Translations under genes and position numbers: made by a program
Notes under the pieces: model-generated
The model's database searches: none
The model's input: only the letters and a program-made list of their open reading frames with translations
What the model was told of the DNA's origin: nothing
Part shown: piece by piece, positions 8,546 to 17,446 of the stretch
Layout: each line of letters begins with the position of its first letter
How positions within the stretch are numbered: position 1 is the stretch's first letter
NCBI GenBank assembly: GCA_035486355.1
Contig: DATHNE010000261.1
Location: 1-64,000, forward strand
Direction of reading: 5' to 3'
Length of the DNA stretch: 64,000 nt
From: Palsa-883 sp035486355
GTDB lineage: Bacteria > Pseudomonadota > Alphaproteobacteria > Acetobacterales > Acetobacteraceae

Positions 8546-10324
8546 ATGCGCAATCTCGGATCGTTCCTGCGGGATGCCTGGCGGCTGGCCCGCCCGTATT
8601 TCCGATCGGAGCAGAAATGGACGGCCTGGGGCCTGCTGGCGGTGGTCATCGGGCTAAACCTGCTCATCGTCGGTATGGGCGTGGTGTTCAGCTTCTGGAA
8701 CCGCGTGATGTTCAACACGCTGCAAACGAAGGACTGGGAAGCCTTCGTCCAGTTGCTGTTCCTGTATCGCCGCACCGAGTTCGGCATCATGCCGGGGTTC
8801 TGCGAGTTCGCGGCCCTGTATGTCGTGGTGGGGGTGTATCGCGTCTATCTGACCCAGTGGCTGGAAATCCGCTGGCGCAATTGGATGACCACGCGCTTCC
8901 TGGACGAATGGCTGGCGGACCGCGCCTATTACCGCATCAGCCTCACCATCGATCGCGCGGCCATCGGCACCGACAACCCAGACCAGCGCATTGCCGAGGA
9001 CCTACGCGATTTCGTCGGCAACACGCTATCGATCGGGTTGGACCTGCTGTCCAACGTGGTGTCCCTGTTCAGCTACCTGGGCATCCTATGGAGCCTGTCG
9101 GGCGCGTTGACCGTGTTCGGCATCGAGATCCCCGGCTACATGGTCTGGGTCGCGCTAATATATTCCGTCGTCGGAACGTGGCTGACGCACCTGGTCGGTC
9201 GCGCGCTGGTGCCGCTGCGCTTCCGCCAGCAGCGCGTCGAGGCAGATTTCCGTTATGCGCTGGTGCGCTTCCGCGAAAACATGGAGGGCGTTGCGCTGTA
9301 CAACGGTGAAACCGAGGAAAAAGCCAACCTGGGACTCCGCTTCGCCAGCGTGGTCGGCAATTGGTGGGCGATCATGCGGCGCACCAAACTGCTCAATGCG
9401 CTGGTCGTGGGCTACAGCCAGGTGGCGATCATCTTTCCTTTGGTCGTCGCCGCGCCGCGTTACTTCGCCGGCAAGCTGGAACTGGGCGGGTTGATGCAGA
9501 CGGCGGACGCCTTCGGCCAGGTGCAAGGCGCGATGTCATGGTTCATCAATTCCTATGCGACGCTCGCCGAATGGCGCGCCATCGTGGAACGGCTCACCAC
9601 CTTCCACCATGCGATTATGATGGCGCGCGCCGCATCGGGCCAGGGGCTGACCACGACCACAGGCCCGGCCGATACCATTGCGCTGCGCGACGTGACGATC
9701 GCACTGCCGAACGGCGTGACGCTGTTGCAGAACGCCGATCTCACGTTCGACCGCAATTCGTCGGTGGTAATCTCGGGCCCATCGGGCTCCGGCAAATCCA
9801 CCTTGTTCCGCGTCATCGCCGGCATCTGGCCATTCGGCTCTGGGCAGGTGCAGCGGACCGCCGCGCGCACGATGTTCCTGCCGCAGCGCGCCTATATCCC
9901 GCTGGGGTCGCTGCGACACGTCGTCTGCTACCCGGATCCACCAGAGACCCATACGAAGGAACAGATCGCGCGCGCCCTCATCGATGCCGGTCTGCCGCAG
10001 TTGATCGATCATCTGGATCAGGACGAATACTGGGCGCAGCGCCTGTCGGGTGGCGAACAGCAGCGCGTGGCGCTGGCCCGCGTGCTGCTGGCCAAGCCGG
10101 ATTGGGTGTTCCTCGACGAGGCGACCGCCAGTCTGGACCCGGAGGCGGAGGACCATCTCTACCGCATTTTGAAGGAGCGCGTGCCGCACACGACAATCGT
10201 CTCGATCGCACACCGGCCCAGCGTGGCGGCATTCCACGATCGGCATCTGGTACTGGAGCGCAAGGACGATCACCCCGGTCACTTGGTGCCACTGCCGGTC
10301 GGCACCGCGCGAGCCGCAGGGTAG
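8546..10324 (+). CDS. SbmA/BacA-like ABC transporter, fused permease and ATPase (YddA type)
   Basis: A 592-residue half-transporter. The N-terminal half is a SbmA/BacA or peroxisomal-ABC type membrane domain (VIGLNLLIVGMGVVFSFWNR, TQWLEIRWRNWMTTRFLDEW, and the conserved ADFRYALVRFRENMEGVALY with NGETEE). The C-terminal half is an ABC ATPase with Walker A GPSGSGKST near residue 411, signature LSGGEQQR, and Walker B VFLDEATASLD. It would act as a homodimer in the inner membrane. Relatives are annotated as vitamin B12, bleomycin, antimicrobial-peptide or long-chain-acyl transporters, and in rhizobia the BacA branch affects very-long-chain-acylated lipid A. The substrate here is not known. It follows the DUF1499 gene by seven bases and precedes the aroE-like gene by two. 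Confidence 0.88.
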   Translation: MRNLGSFLRDAWRLARPYFRSEQKWTAWGLLAVVIGLNLLIVGMGVVFSFWNRVMFNTLQTKDWEAFVQLLFLYRRTEFGIMPGFCEFAALYVVVGVYRVYLTQWLEIRWRNWMTTRFLDEWLADRAYYRISLTIDRAAIGTDNPDQRIAEDLRDFVGNTLSIGLDLLSNVVSLFSYLGILWSLSGALTVFGIEIPGYMVWVALIYSVVGTWLTHLVGRALVPLRFRQQRVEADFRYALVRFRENMEGVALYNGETEEKANLGLRFASVVGNWWAIMRRTKLLNALVVGYSQVAIIFPLVVAAPRYFAGKLELGGLMQTADAFGQVQGAMSWFINSYATLAEWRAIVERLTTFHHAIMMARAASGQGLTTTTGPADTIALRDVTIALPNGVTLLQNADLTFDRNSSVVISGPSGSGKSTLFRVIAGIWPFGSGQVQRTAARTMFLPQRAYIPLGSLRHVVCYPDPPETHTKEQIARALIDAGLPQLIDHLDQDEYWAQRLSGGEQQRVALARVLLAKPDWVFLDEATASLDPEAEDHLYRILKERVPHTTIVSIAHRPSVAAFHDRHLVLERKDDHPGHLVPLPVGTARAAG

Positions 10325-10326
10325 CC

Positions 10327-11214
10327 ATGCCGCTCTACACCGAACCTTCCCTGCTGGTTGGATTGATCGGTGCCGGCATCCCGGCGTCCCGCACCCCGGC
10401 GATGCATGAAGCCGAGGCAGCGGCACAAGGTTTGCGCTGCGTCTACACGTTGATTGACCTCGAGGTACTCGGCCTGGGCGCCGACGCATTGCCGAACCTG
10501 ATCACGGCCGCGGAACGGATGGGCTTTGCCGGATTGAACGTCACCCATCCTTGCAAGCAGTCGGTACTGCCACTGCTGCATGAGCTGTCCGGGGACGCAT
10601 GCGCGTTGGGCGCTGTGAACACTGTGGTGCTGCGCGAGGGCAAACGTATCGGCCACAACACCGATTGGTTCGGGTTCGCCGAAAGCTTCCGCCACGGTCT
10701 GCCCGACGCCGCGCGCGACCGCGTGGTACAGTTCGGTGCCGGCGGTGCCGGGTCGGCCGTTGCGCACGCGGCGCTGACCTTGGGTGTCCAGCAGTTGACG
10801 CTGATCGACACCGACCCCGCACGCGCCGCCACCGTTGCCGAGGGCCTGTGCGCCCGTTTTGGCGCCGGACGCGCGGCGGCCGGTACGGACATGGCCGCCG
10901 CTGTCGCTGCCGCCGATGGGATCATCAATGCCACGCCGATGGGCATGGTGAAATATCCCGGCCTGCCACTGCCGGCCGCACTGTTGCATGCCGAACTGTG
11001 GGTCGCCGAGATCGTCTATTTCCCATTCGAAACAGAGCTGCTGCGCACCGCGCGCGCGATCGGCTGCCGCACGCTGGATGGCGGCGGCATGGCGGTGTTC
11101 CAGGCGGTCGAAGCCTTCCGCCTGTTCAGCGGCCTGACCCCCGATGCGGACCGCATGCGTCAGCATTTCGCCGCAATGGACCGCCGCAAAGGGACCGGCA
11201 CCGTCTCGCCGTAG
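10327..11214 (+). CDS. Shikimate/quinate dehydrogenase-like protein (AroE family)
   Basis: The 295-residue protein has the two-domain AroE pattern. The substrate domain has SRTPAMHEAEAAAQG, GLNVTHPCKQ (Lys is the catalytic base in the family), GAVNTVV and GHNTDWFGFAESF. The NAD(P) domain has QFGAGGAGSAVAHAAL and LIDTDPARA. The acidic residue after the glycine loop (Asp in IDTDP) fits NAD preference, as in quinate/shikimate dehydrogenases rather than strictly NADP-dependent AroE. The THPCK variant also resembles the catabolic branch. It therefore may not be the housekeeping shikimate enzyme. It begins two bases after the ABC exporter stop, so they are likely co-transcribed although no functional link is obvious. 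Confidence 0.85.
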   Translation: MPLYTEPSLLVGLIGAGIPASRTPAMHEAEAAAQGLRCVYTLIDLEVLGLGADALPNLITAAERMGFAGLNVTHPCKQSVLPLLHELSGDACALGAVNTVVLREGKRIGHNTDWFGFAESFRHGLPDAARDRVVQFGAGGAGSAVAHAALTLGVQQLTLIDTDPARAATVAEGLCARFGAGRAAAGTDMAAAVAAADGIINATPMGMVKYPGLPLPAALLHAELWVAEIVYFPFETELLRTARAIGCRTLDGGGMAVFQAVEAFRLFSGLTPDADRMRQHFAAMDRRKGTGTVSP

Positions 11215-11695
11215 GTCGCGGCACGCCTGCAGCCGCGGTCAGAGCGCGCGGGTTCAAGCAGCCATGCGCATCGCCGGCTCGGTGCGGGTCGCAACCGACG
11301 CCTGTTCAACGGCGTAGGCCATCGTGTGGCTAACCGGATCGAAATCTTGCTAAATTTTGCTAAGCGGCGGCGCCATCCTTGCCGGAACGGTTCGTGGTCG
11401 GCTCGGTAATCGGCGAGACCTGGGCCCACAGGCAGACCTGCTTGAGATATCAGGTCGCGCCAACCTCACACCACGTGGTGCCTTTCCCTGTCGGTCGCGC
11501 CCACCGGTCTGCGCAGGCTGGCCAAGCTCCTGCTGCTGCCAAAATACACACGCGATCTGAACCCGATCGAGCAGGCCTTCGCCAAGCTCGAGTATCTGCT
11601 GCGTACCTAGCTTCTCGCGACCGCGAGGTGGGGCGTCACCATGGGGTCGTTTCCCGACCACACGCCTGGCCGACCCAAGCACCGCGCTCGTCGCC
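11215..11695. other. Non-coding gap with transposase debris
   Basis: About 480 bases between the aroE-like gene and the convergent binding-protein gene contain no intact gene. A short AT-richer patch lies near 11345-11365, and the IS630-type transposase scrap is at 11521-11610. No promoter or RNA gene can be supported. Confidence 0.6.
11521..11610 (+). mobile_element. IS630-family transposase C-terminal remnant
   Basis: The frame from 11521 to the TAG at 11608-11610 reads LPKYTRDLNPIEQAFAKLEY followed by LLRT. This is the hallmark C-terminal catalytic-Glu region (DLNPIEQAF) of IS630/Tc1-type transposases. Nothing upstream gives the rest of the DDE domain and no terminal inverted repeats are evident, so only a scrap of an old insertion remains. 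Confidence 0.8.
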
Positions 11696-11727
11696 ACGTC
11701 ATGTCGGGCCTTCGCCCGACATGACGT
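11696..11727. terminator. 14-bp hairpin between convergent units
   Basis: A perfect 14-base stem (11696-11709 with 11714-11727) closes a four-base loop CTTC eight bases beyond the stop of the minus-strand binding-protein gene. No T-run follows on either strand, so it may act as a 3' stabiliser or a weak terminator rather than a classical intrinsic terminator. Confidence 0.6.
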
Positions 11728-11735
11728 GACTGGTT

Positions 11736-13088
11736 TCAGACAGCATCCCCCAGCTTGCAGCCGAACGCATCGGGCGCCTGCATCAGCGGCAGACCCGGCG
11801 CGATCTCCACAATCTCGTAGTAGTCATCCGGGTTCTTCATATCCGCCTTCTTCTTGCCGCGCTGGATGATCACCGGCCGCACCAACTGGTGGTCCTCGGC
11901 GCGGAAATACACCTCGCCAACCGTCGACTGTGTCTTCTTCCCCGCCTCGTACGCCTTGATCACATCCGGCGGATAGAAGCTGCCGGCCCGCGTCACCGCA
12001 TCGGCCCACAGCGCGATCTGCATGTAGCCCGAATTGGCGCTCCATTCCGGCTTGTACTTGTGTTTCGCCTCGAACGCCGCGACGAACTCCTTGGCCAGCG
12101 GATACTTGTCTTCCAGCGTCCACCAGAAGTCGGTGGCGGCATACACGCCCTGCATCAGATCCGGCGTGACGTCACGCGCCAGGAACGGCGTGTTGTACGC
12201 CATCACCAGCGTCATCTTGTCCAGCACGCCGAACTGCTTGGCCTGCTTCAGCGATTGCACCGCGTCGTTGCCGAAATTGATGTTGATGAACACATCGGCG
12301 CCGCTGTTGGCGATGTTCAGCAGATAGGAGCTGTAGTCCCCGGCCCCCAGCGGACAGACCTGATTGGTCGCCACCGTCCAACCGCCGTCCTTCGCGGTCG
12401 ATTCCTGGAACGACTGCCGCACCGTATGCCCATAGGTGTAGTCCGGCGTCAGGAAGGCGATCTTCTTGCCCTTGCCCAACTGCTTGATGATCACCGGCGT
12501 CAGCGCCGCCGCCGCCGTCTGGGCATAGAAGCACTGCCGGAACGAATAGCGCACACAATCCTTGCCGGTGGTGTCGTTCGAGCCGCTGACGATCGGCAGG
12601 TAGATCACGTGCTCGCGCTGCGCCAGCTTGTTCAGCGCCACCGCCTCGGCACTGGACACGCAGCCGGCGATCATCACCGCCTTGTTCTCGCTGATGAACT
12701 TTGTGCCGTTCTGCACCGCAACATTGGGCTTGGCTTCGGAATCGGCGACGGCATGCACCACCTGCTTGCCCAGCAACCCCTTTGTCACGCCCGTCGCGAT
12801 TTTACGGATCAGCGGATCGCCGCTGTTGAGATGCTCCAGCGCCAGCTCGGCCCCCTTCAGCTCATCCTCGCCGGGCACCGCATAGGTGCCGGTGCGTGGA
12901 ATCGAGAAGCCAACAAACACTGTCGATCCGGACGACCCCGCGGGCCAGGTGCCCAAGGGGGGCTTTCCCTGGGCCTGGGCGCTGTAGGGCAGGCTGCCCG
13001 CCAGTGTTGCGCCCCCCAGCAGACCACCACCGGCACGCAATAGGGTCCGGCGCGAAATCCCGGCTGGGACAGATAAATCTTTGGTCAT
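11736..13088 (-). CDS. Branched-chain-amino-acid-type ABC transporter substrate-binding protein (copy 1)
   Basis: A 450-residue periplasmic binding protein of the LivK/Peripla_BP_6 family. Its Tat-type leader is SRRTLLRAGGG followed by a hydrophobic stretch and cleavage near AQA. The mature part has VFVGFSIPRTGTYAVPGEDE, AVMIAGCVSSAEAVALNKLA, SGSNDTTGKDC and FLTPDYTYGHTVRQSF. Family members bind branched-chain amino acids, amides or urea, and the ligand here cannot be told. It is clearly paralogous to the protein at 13381-14721, with which it shares CVSSAEA, SGSNDTTGK, DYTYGH, LLNIANSGADVF and RAEDHQLVRPV. The ATG at 13088 has GGGGGAGG upstream. It diverges from the permease operon, so it is under separate control. 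Confidence 0.9.
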   Translation of the reverse strand: MTKDLSVPAGISRRTLLRAGGGLLGGATLAGSLPYSAQAQGKPPLGTWPAGSSGSTVFVGFSIPRTGTYAVPGEDELKGAELALEHLNSGDPLIRKIATGVTKGLLGKQVVHAVADSEAKPNVAVQNGTKFISENKAVMIAGCVSSAEAVALNKLAQREHVIYLPIVSGSNDTTGKDCVRYSFRQCFYAQTAAAALTPVIIKQLGKGKKIAFLTPDYTYGHTVRQSFQESTAKDGGWTVATNQVCPLGAGDYSSYLLNIANSGADVFININFGNDAVQSLKQAKQFGVLDKMTLVMAYNTPFLARDVTPDLMQGVYAATDFWWTLEDKYPLAKEFVAAFEAKHKYKPEWSANSGYMQIALWADAVTRAGSFYPPDVIKAYEAGKKTQSTVGEVYFRAEDHQLVRPVIIQRGKKKADMKNPDDYYEIVEIAPGLPLMQAPDAFGCKLGDAV

Positions 13089-13380
13089 TTTTCCTCCCCC
13101 TTATATTGATGTCGGAATTATTTGGCCCGACATCACCGAGTGCAGGTAAGCCAAGCCGGCACGAATACGCAAGGGCCGGTGCGAGCGAGACCACCGTCAT
13201 GGCGCCGGGCGTATCCGGCCCCGCGGGCGCATCGCGCCCCGCCTCCGGGATCGTTTCTGGTGGTTGTCCTGGCTGCTTGGGCCGACTATTGAGGCGCGCA
13301 GGGGATGCCGCCAACACCGCGCGTGCCACGCGCCGGACAGCAAGGGGCACACACGTGCCGCCAGGGAAGGAGACCACCTG

Positions 13381-14721
13381 ATGACCCGACCACTCGCCAC
13401 GTTGGCCCGCCGCGACCTGCTGCTGGCCAGCGCAGGCCTTGCAGGGGGGCTGGTTCTGCCGGGCTTGCAAAATGCCTCCGCGCAAGCCTTGCCAGCGAAA
13501 ATCGGCACATTCCCCGACGGCGCCGACGGGCCATCGGTCTTCGTCGGCATCAGCACGCCGCTGACCGGCCCTTATTCGGCCGACGGCACGGACGCCAAGC
13601 TGGGCTATGAGCTGGCGATTGCCGAGATCAATGCCGGCAGCCCGATCGCGCAGAAATGGGGCCTGAACGGCAAAGGCGTCCTGGGCAAGGAGATCAAGTA
13701 CGGTGTCGCCGATTCCGAGACCAAGCCCAATGTGGCGGTGCAGGCGCAAACGCAGTTCATCCAGCGCAACAAGGCGATCATGATCACCGGCTGCGTATCC
13801 AGCGCCGAGGCGATCGCACTGGAGGAGCTGGCGCAACGGGAGAAGGTGCTGAACATGGTGGGCCTGTCGGGGTCAAACGACACCACGGGCAAGAACTGCC
13901 AGCGCTACGGGTTCCGCTCGCAACCCTCGGCCTATATGGCGTGCAAGGCGCTCGGCCCGATGGTCGGCAAGGGGCTCGGGTCGAACAAGAAAGCGGCCTA
14001 CCTGGTACCGGACTACACTTATGGCCACTCGGTCTACGACAGTTTCGCCGCCGCGATGAAGCCGTTCGGCTGGACCACGGTGACGCAGCAGGTGGTGCCG
14101 CTCGGCACCAGCGATTTCAGCTCTGCCCTGCTCAACATTGCCAATAGCGGCGCCGATGTCTTCGTCAATGTCGCCTTTGGCGCCGATGCCGTCGCTTCCA
14201 GCAAGCAGGCTGATCAGTTCGGCGTGCTGCAGAAGATGAAGATGGTGGTGCCGAACATCTCTTCGTTCCAGGCGCGCGACGTTGGCGCGAAGCTGATGGC
14301 AGGCGTCTATGGCACCTTCGATTTCTGGTGGACCATGGCAGACAAGTATCCGCTGGCCAACGATTTCGTGCAGACATTCCTGGCGAAGAACAAGTATCAC
14401 CCAAGCTGGGGTGCCCATATCGGCTACATGCAGACGCTGCTATGGGCGGTGTCAGTCGAGCGCGCCAAGGGCTTCAATCCTGTCGCGGTGATCAAGGCGC
14501 TGGAAGCTTCGAAATCCGATCCGTATGAAACCTCACTGGGTAAGGTCTGGTACCGCGCCGAGGACCATCAGCTCGTCCGCCCGGTGCCGGTGGTGATCGG
14601 CAAGGCGCCCAGTGCGATGCAGAACCCGGACGATTATTTCGACGTGCTGGACGTTGTACCAGGCGAACCGCTGCTACCGTCGATAAGCGAAACTGGCTGC
14701 ACGATGGGCAGTTATACCTAG
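13381..14721 (+). CDS. Branched-chain-amino-acid-type ABC transporter substrate-binding protein (copy 2)
   Basis: A 446-residue LivK-like periplasmic binding protein and the first gene of the plus-strand liv-type operon. Its leader (LARRDLLLASAGLAGG) has an RR pair suggesting Tat or Sec export. Core motifs are VFVGISTPLTGPYSADGTDA, SETKPNVAVQAQTQFIQRNK, ITGCVSSAEAIALEELAQRE, SGSNDTTGKNC and DYTYGHSVYDSF. The ATG at 13381 was chosen because AAGGAG lies eight bases upstream and the signal peptide starts there. The longer upstream frame has no signal-like start. It is the paralogue of the divergent 11736-13088 protein. The 292-base gap between them must hold both promoters, though I see no strong operator. 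Confidence 0.9.
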   Translation: MTRPLATLARRDLLLASAGLAGGLVLPGLQNASAQALPAKIGTFPDGADGPSVFVGISTPLTGPYSADGTDAKLGYELAIAEINAGSPIAQKWGLNGKGVLGKEIKYGVADSETKPNVAVQAQTQFIQRNKAIMITGCVSSAEAIALEELAQREKVLNMVGLSGSNDTTGKNCQRYGFRSQPSAYMACKALGPMVGKGLGSNKKAAYLVPDYTYGHSVYDSFAAAMKPFGWTTVTQQVVPLGTSDFSSALLNIANSGADVFVNVAFGADAVASSKQADQFGVLQKMKMVVPNISSFQARDVGAKLMAGVYGTFDFWWTMADKYPLANDFVQTFLAKNKYHPSWGAHIGYMQTLLWAVSVERAKGFNPVAVIKALEASKSDPYETSLGKVWYRAEDHQLVRPVPVVIGKAPSAMQNPDDYFDVLDVVPGEPLLPSISETGCTMGSYT

Positions 14722-14738
14722 AACGGATCGAACCCTCG

Positions 14739-15614
14739 ATGCCCAGCCTGCCGCTGCTGCTGTCCCAGGCCTTTAACGGCCTGGCTTTGGGAACGCTCCT
14801 GGCACTCGTCAGCAGCGGCCTCACCATCATCCTCGGCACGCTGGGAGTGCTAAACTTTGCGCATGGCGCGCTGTTCATGGTGGGCGCCTACGCCGCCTAC
14901 GTCACGCTGCAATACACCAACTCCTTCGTGCTCGCACTGGTGGTGGGCGGTGTGTTCATGCTGGTCGTCGGTGTGGTGATCGAACGTGTGCTGGTGCGGC
15001 TGTTCTACCGCCGCCCGCCGGAGGACCAGATCCTCGTCACCTTCGGCGTGGGCATCGTCCTTGTGGAAGCGATCCGCGCGATCTTCGGTGGCAACAACCA
15101 GCGCGTGCCAGTGCCAAGCTGGGGCGAAGGTGTCACGCAGCTGGGCTTCCTGATCTATCCGACCTATCGGCTGGAGCTGATCGGCATCATCGCGCTGATC
15201 CTCGGGCTGTTGTGGGTGGTGCTGTACCGCACCTCGATCGGCCTGGTGGTGCGCGCGGGTATCGAAGACGCCGGCATGGTCGGCATCCTGGGCATCAACG
15301 TCCGCCGCACCTTCCTGCTGGTGTTCGCGTTGGGCGTGGTCGCCGCCGGCACCGCCGGCATGCTGTACGGGCCGATCGTGTCGGTGAACCCCGATATGGG
15401 TGACACCTTCCTGGTGGAATCCTTCGTCGTCATCGTGATCGGTGGGCTGGGATCGTTTCCCGGCGCAGTGGTGGGCGGTCTGGTCGCGGGCGAGATCATC
15501 AGCATCACCAGCGCCTTCGACTCCGCGTATTCCGACGTGATGCTCTACGCCCTGATGGCGCTGCTGCTGGTGGTGCGGCCGCAAGGCCTGTTCGGCACCG
15601 AGGGCCGCGTATGA
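14739..15614 (+). CDS. livH: LivH-type ABC permease
   Basis: A polytopic inner-membrane protein of 291 residues. It has the LivH signature ALVSSGLTIILGTLGVLNFA with HGALFMVGAYAAY near the N-terminus, RPPEDQILVTFGVGIVLVEA, and the cytoplasmic loop GLVVRAGIEDAGMVGILGIN that contacts the ATPase. VIGGLGSFPGAVVGGLVAGE follows near the C-terminus. It forms one half of the membrane channel with the LivM part of the next gene. It starts 17 bases after the binding-protein gene and its TGA overlaps the ATG of the next gene (ATGA). Confidence 0.92.
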   Translation: MPSLPLLLSQAFNGLALGTLLALVSSGLTIILGTLGVLNFAHGALFMVGAYAAYVTLQYTNSFVLALVVGGVFMLVVGVVIERVLVRLFYRRPPEDQILVTFGVGIVLVEAIRAIFGGNNQRVPVPSWGEGVTQLGFLIYPTYRLELIGIIALILGLLWVVLYRTSIGLVVRAGIEDAGMVGILGINVRRTFLLVFALGVVAAGTAGMLYGPIVSVNPDMGDTFLVESFVVIVIGGLGSFPGAVVGGLVAGEIISITSAFDSAYSDVMLYALMALLLVVRPQGLFGTEGRV

Positions 15615-17446
15615 AGCGCCTGCCGTTTCTGCCCGAGCTCGCACTAATTGTGGTGCTCGCGGTGATGCCGCTCGTCGCCCCGCTGGTCGGCGCCTCCTAC
15701 GACCTGATGGAGCGCGTGCTGGACTGGGGCCTGCTGGGCCTGGGCTTCGACCTGCTGTTCGGCTGGACTGGCCTGCTATCGTTCGGCCAGGCCGCGTTCT
15801 ATGGCGCCGGCGGCTTCGTCGCGGCCTGGCTGCTGGTGAACCACATCATCGGCAGCGTATGGATTGCGCTGGCCGCCGGCACCATCGCGGCAGGCGTATT
15901 CGGCCTGCTGGTCGGCTACCTGGCGGTACGGCGCATCGGCATTTATTTCGCCATGATTACGTTGGCGTTCGGGCAGATGGCGTATTTCCTGGAGAACTCG
16001 CCGCTGTCCGCCTACACCGGCGGCGAGAACGGGTTACCCGGCGTGCCGGTACCGAAGCTGGGTTTCGGCGACAGTGCGATCGCAATCGGCACCGGCCTGC
16101 CGATGTACTGCCTGCTGGCGGTGTTCTTCCTGGCGGGCTTCATCCTGGCACGGCGCATCGCCCATTCGCCATTCGGTGTGGTGCTGCGCGCGATCAAGGA
16201 GAACACGGCGCGCGCCGGCATGATCGGCCACTCGGTGCCGCAGTACAAGCTGGCCGCCTTCGTCATCGCCGCACTGTACGCGGGCATCGCCGGCGGCTTG
16301 CTGGGTGTGTTCCAGAGCTACATGCCACCTGATGCCTTCTCACTCGATACATCGGGCGAGCTGGTGGTACAGACCGTCATCGGCGGCGTCGGCACGTTGA
16401 TCGGCCCCACGGTGGGTGCGGCGATCTGGCTGTGGCTGCGCGACAATCTGCAAGCCCTACCCGGCGTCGGCGCGCAGTGGAAGCTGATCCTGGGCATCGT
16501 CTTCATCCTGTTGGTGACGCTACTGCGCCGCGGCATCTGCGGCGAGATCCGTTTCCGTGCCACACGCGGCGCGCGCGCCGCCGCCGAGGCCGCCGCGGCC
16601 GCCCTGCCCACCACCGAGCTGCGCGAGGCGCGTGCCCAGGTCCTGCCGCTGGCTGCCCCGCTGGTACGGCATCTGGCGGGCGTGCCGGCCCTGCGCGCGA
16701 TCGATGTCACCAAACGTTACGGCGGTATCCGCGCCGTGGACGGCGTGTCGTTCGAGGTGCGAGAGAATTCCATTCATGCCGTGATCGGACCAAACGGCGC
16801 GGGCAAGTCGACCTTGTTCAAGATGCTGTTGGACGAGGTGCCGCCGACCGTCGGGGAGGTGCATCTGTTCGGCCAGAAGATCACCGGCCTTGGCGCCACC
16901 CGCACCTCGCAGCTCGGCATCGGCAAGAGCAATCAGCTCAATCAACTGTTCCTGGAGCTGACGGTACGGGAAAATCTGCGCATCGCGGCGCTGGCACGCC
17001 AACGCGGGTCATTCAAGGTGGACCTGCTACGCAGGGCCGACAGCATTGCGGAGGTGGAACGGCAGATCGACGCCGTGCTGGCAACGGTCGAGCTGGGGGC
17101 GCGCGCCGAGACGCCGGTGCATGTGCTGGCCTATGGCGAGAAGCGGCGCCTGGAGATCGGCATCGCGCTGGCCACCGGTCCCAACGTGGTGCTGCTGGAC
17201 GAACCGCTGGCCGGCATGAGCCCGACCGAGCGCATCAGCACGCGCGCCCTGATCCGCGAGATCGGTCGCAGCCGCACGCTGGTGATCGTCGAGCACGACA
17301 TGGACGCGATCTTCGAACTCGCCGAGCGCATCACCGTGCTGTACGACGGCACGCTGCTGGCCGATGGCACACCGGGGGAGATCCAGCGCAACCAGGCGGT
17401 GCAGGACGCCTATCTGGGGGGGCTGCACGAGCATGAGCCTGCTTGA
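15611..17446 (+). CDS. Fused LivM permease - LivG ATPase
   Basis: This 611-residue chain joins two subunits that are often separate. Residues 1-310 are a LivM permease (GLGFDLLFGWTGLLSFGQAA, VRRIGIYFAMITLAFGQMAY, RAIKENTARAGMIGHSVPQY, VIGGVGTLIGPTVGAAIWLW). A linker rich in Ala and Arg follows at about 315-355. The LivG-type ATPase then has Walker A GPNGAGKST at 393-400, the Q-loop region NQLNQLFLELTV, and Walker B NVVLLDEPLAGMSP. The ABC signature is VLAYGEKRRLEIG in place of the usual LSYGxQRxLEI, which is a mild deviation. The fusion would fix the stoichiometry of the two parts. The gene overlaps livH by four bases and livF by fourteen. Confidence 0.92.
   Translation: MKRLPFLPELALIVVLAVMPLVAPLVGASYDLMERVLDWGLLGLGFDLLFGWTGLLSFGQAAFYGAGGFVAAWLLVNHIIGSVWIALAAGTIAAGVFGLLVGYLAVRRIGIYFAMITLAFGQMAYFLENSPLSAYTGGENGLPGVPVPKLGFGDSAIAIGTGLPMYCLLAVFFLAGFILARRIAHSPFGVVLRAIKENTARAGMIGHSVPQYKLAAFVIAALYAGIAGGLLGVFQSYMPPDAFSLDTSGELVVQTVIGGVGTLIGPTVGAAIWLWLRDNLQALPGVGAQWKLILGIVFILLVTLLRRGICGEIRFRATRGARAAAEAAAAALPTTELREARAQVLPLAAPLVRHLAGVPALRAIDVTKRYGGIRAVDGVSFEVRENSIHAVIGPNGAGKSTLFKMLLDEVPPTVGEVHLFGQKITGLGATRTSQLGIGKSNQLNQLFLELTVRENLRIAALARQRGSFKVDLLRRADSIAEVERQIDAVLATVELGARAETPVHVLAYGEKRRLEIGIALATGPNVVLLDEPLAGMSPTERISTRALIREIGRSRTLVIVEHDMDAIFELAERITVLYDGTLLADGTPGEIQRNQAVQDAYLGGLHEHEPA

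Noticed and set aside
8005..8790. A 261-codon minus-strand frame over the DUF1499 and exporter starts
   Set aside because: It is opposite conserved plus-strand genes, and its translation lacks any recognisable segment.
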